Of a DNA stretch of 14,019 nucleotides, positions 13,973-14,019 are shown one piece after another. The position numbers and the translations under genes are program-made. The stretch comes from JAUWVG01 sp964633715. Its GTDB lineage: Bacteria > Acidobacteriota > Aminicenantia > Aminicenantales > Aminicenantaceae. Location: the NCBI GenBank assembly GCA_964633715.1, contig CAZWHQ010000067.1, positions 1 to 14,019 of the forward strand, given 5' to 3'. How positions within the stretch are numbered: position 1 is the stretch's first letter; each line of letters begins with the position of its first letter. The notes under the pieces were generated by a model, which saw only the letters and a program-made list of their open reading frames with translations, was not told the DNA's origin and made no database searches.

Positions 13973-14019
13973 GTCATTTAAAAATCTAACTATGCTATCT
14001 ATCATCTTGTCATTTAAAA
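13973..14019. repeat. short direct repeat GTCATTTAAAA at window end
   Basis: GTCATTTAAAA occurs at 13973-13983 and again at 14009-14019, start to start 36 bases apart. The second copy touches the window edge, so whether a longer array continues cannot be seen. It may be chance in AT-rich intergenic DNA. The rest of 13941-14019 shows no feature. Confidence 0.2.

Noticed and set aside
1..14019. CRISPR array, insertion sequence, prophage or toxin-antitoxin operon
   Set aside because: No regularly spaced repeats, transposase, integrase or phage proteins are seen on either strand. The only hints are palindromes and one weak ORF remnant.

Overview
The window looks like bacterial chromosome from a Gram-negative-type (diderm), moderately AT-rich, uncultured-style lineage. 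The gene content resembles Candidatus Aminicenantes or another Acidobacteriota-related group: a zinc-ribbon Ser/Thr kinase with an extracytoplasmic domain, SH3b/beta-barrel proteins, a family M49 dipeptidyl peptidase III lipoprotein, a TPR lipoprotein and a DUF4097-like exported protein. That assignment is inference from gene content and was not tested phylogenetically. I see no integrase, transposase, phage gene, CRISPR array or restriction system. This is mostly core and envelope-related chromosome.

Layout: (1) The window opens inside a tRNA-Asp(GTC) gene, followed by about 250 bases holding at most a decayed coding remnant. (2) 307-4455 holds two exported proteins of the same plan (N-terminal SH3b domain, Pro/Glu linker, predicted beta-barrel) flanking a membrane-anchored Ser/Thr kinase. 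The kinase and second barrel gene overlap by 4 bases and follow a recognisable promoter at 1254-1281; an AT-rich hairpin plus T-tract ends the unit. (3) 4731-6773 is a probable DPP III-type M49 metallopeptidase with its own upstream region. (4) A 71-base imperfect palindrome of REP-like type sits between it and a convergent DTW-domain gene (tRNA acp3U transferase family). (5) ssrA (tmRNA) at 7783-8129 has a full-consensus promoter (TTGACA, 17 bases, TATAAT), encodes the short tag AEQLPIAA and has no genomic CCA. (6) Directly behind it lie a cell-wall amidase, a GerMN-domain membrane protein and the ribosome-assembly GTPase Der, 2 and 6 bases apart, so probably one operon. (7) A second long imperfect palindrome separates Der from a convergent, exported DUF4097-like protein built on an 18-residue DDG-motif repeat. 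(8) A divergent promoter region serves that gene and a TPR lipoprotein gene, which is followed by a rhomboid intramembrane protease.

Together the genes cover two themes: translation quality control and RNA modification (tRNA, tmRNA, DTW protein, Der) and cell-envelope sensing or maintenance (SH3b barrels, kinase, amidase, GerMN protein, rhomboid, lipoproteins). The part most likely to be an undescribed system is the SH3b-barrel / kinase / SH3b-barrel locus. Nothing in the sequence proves that the three proteins act together.
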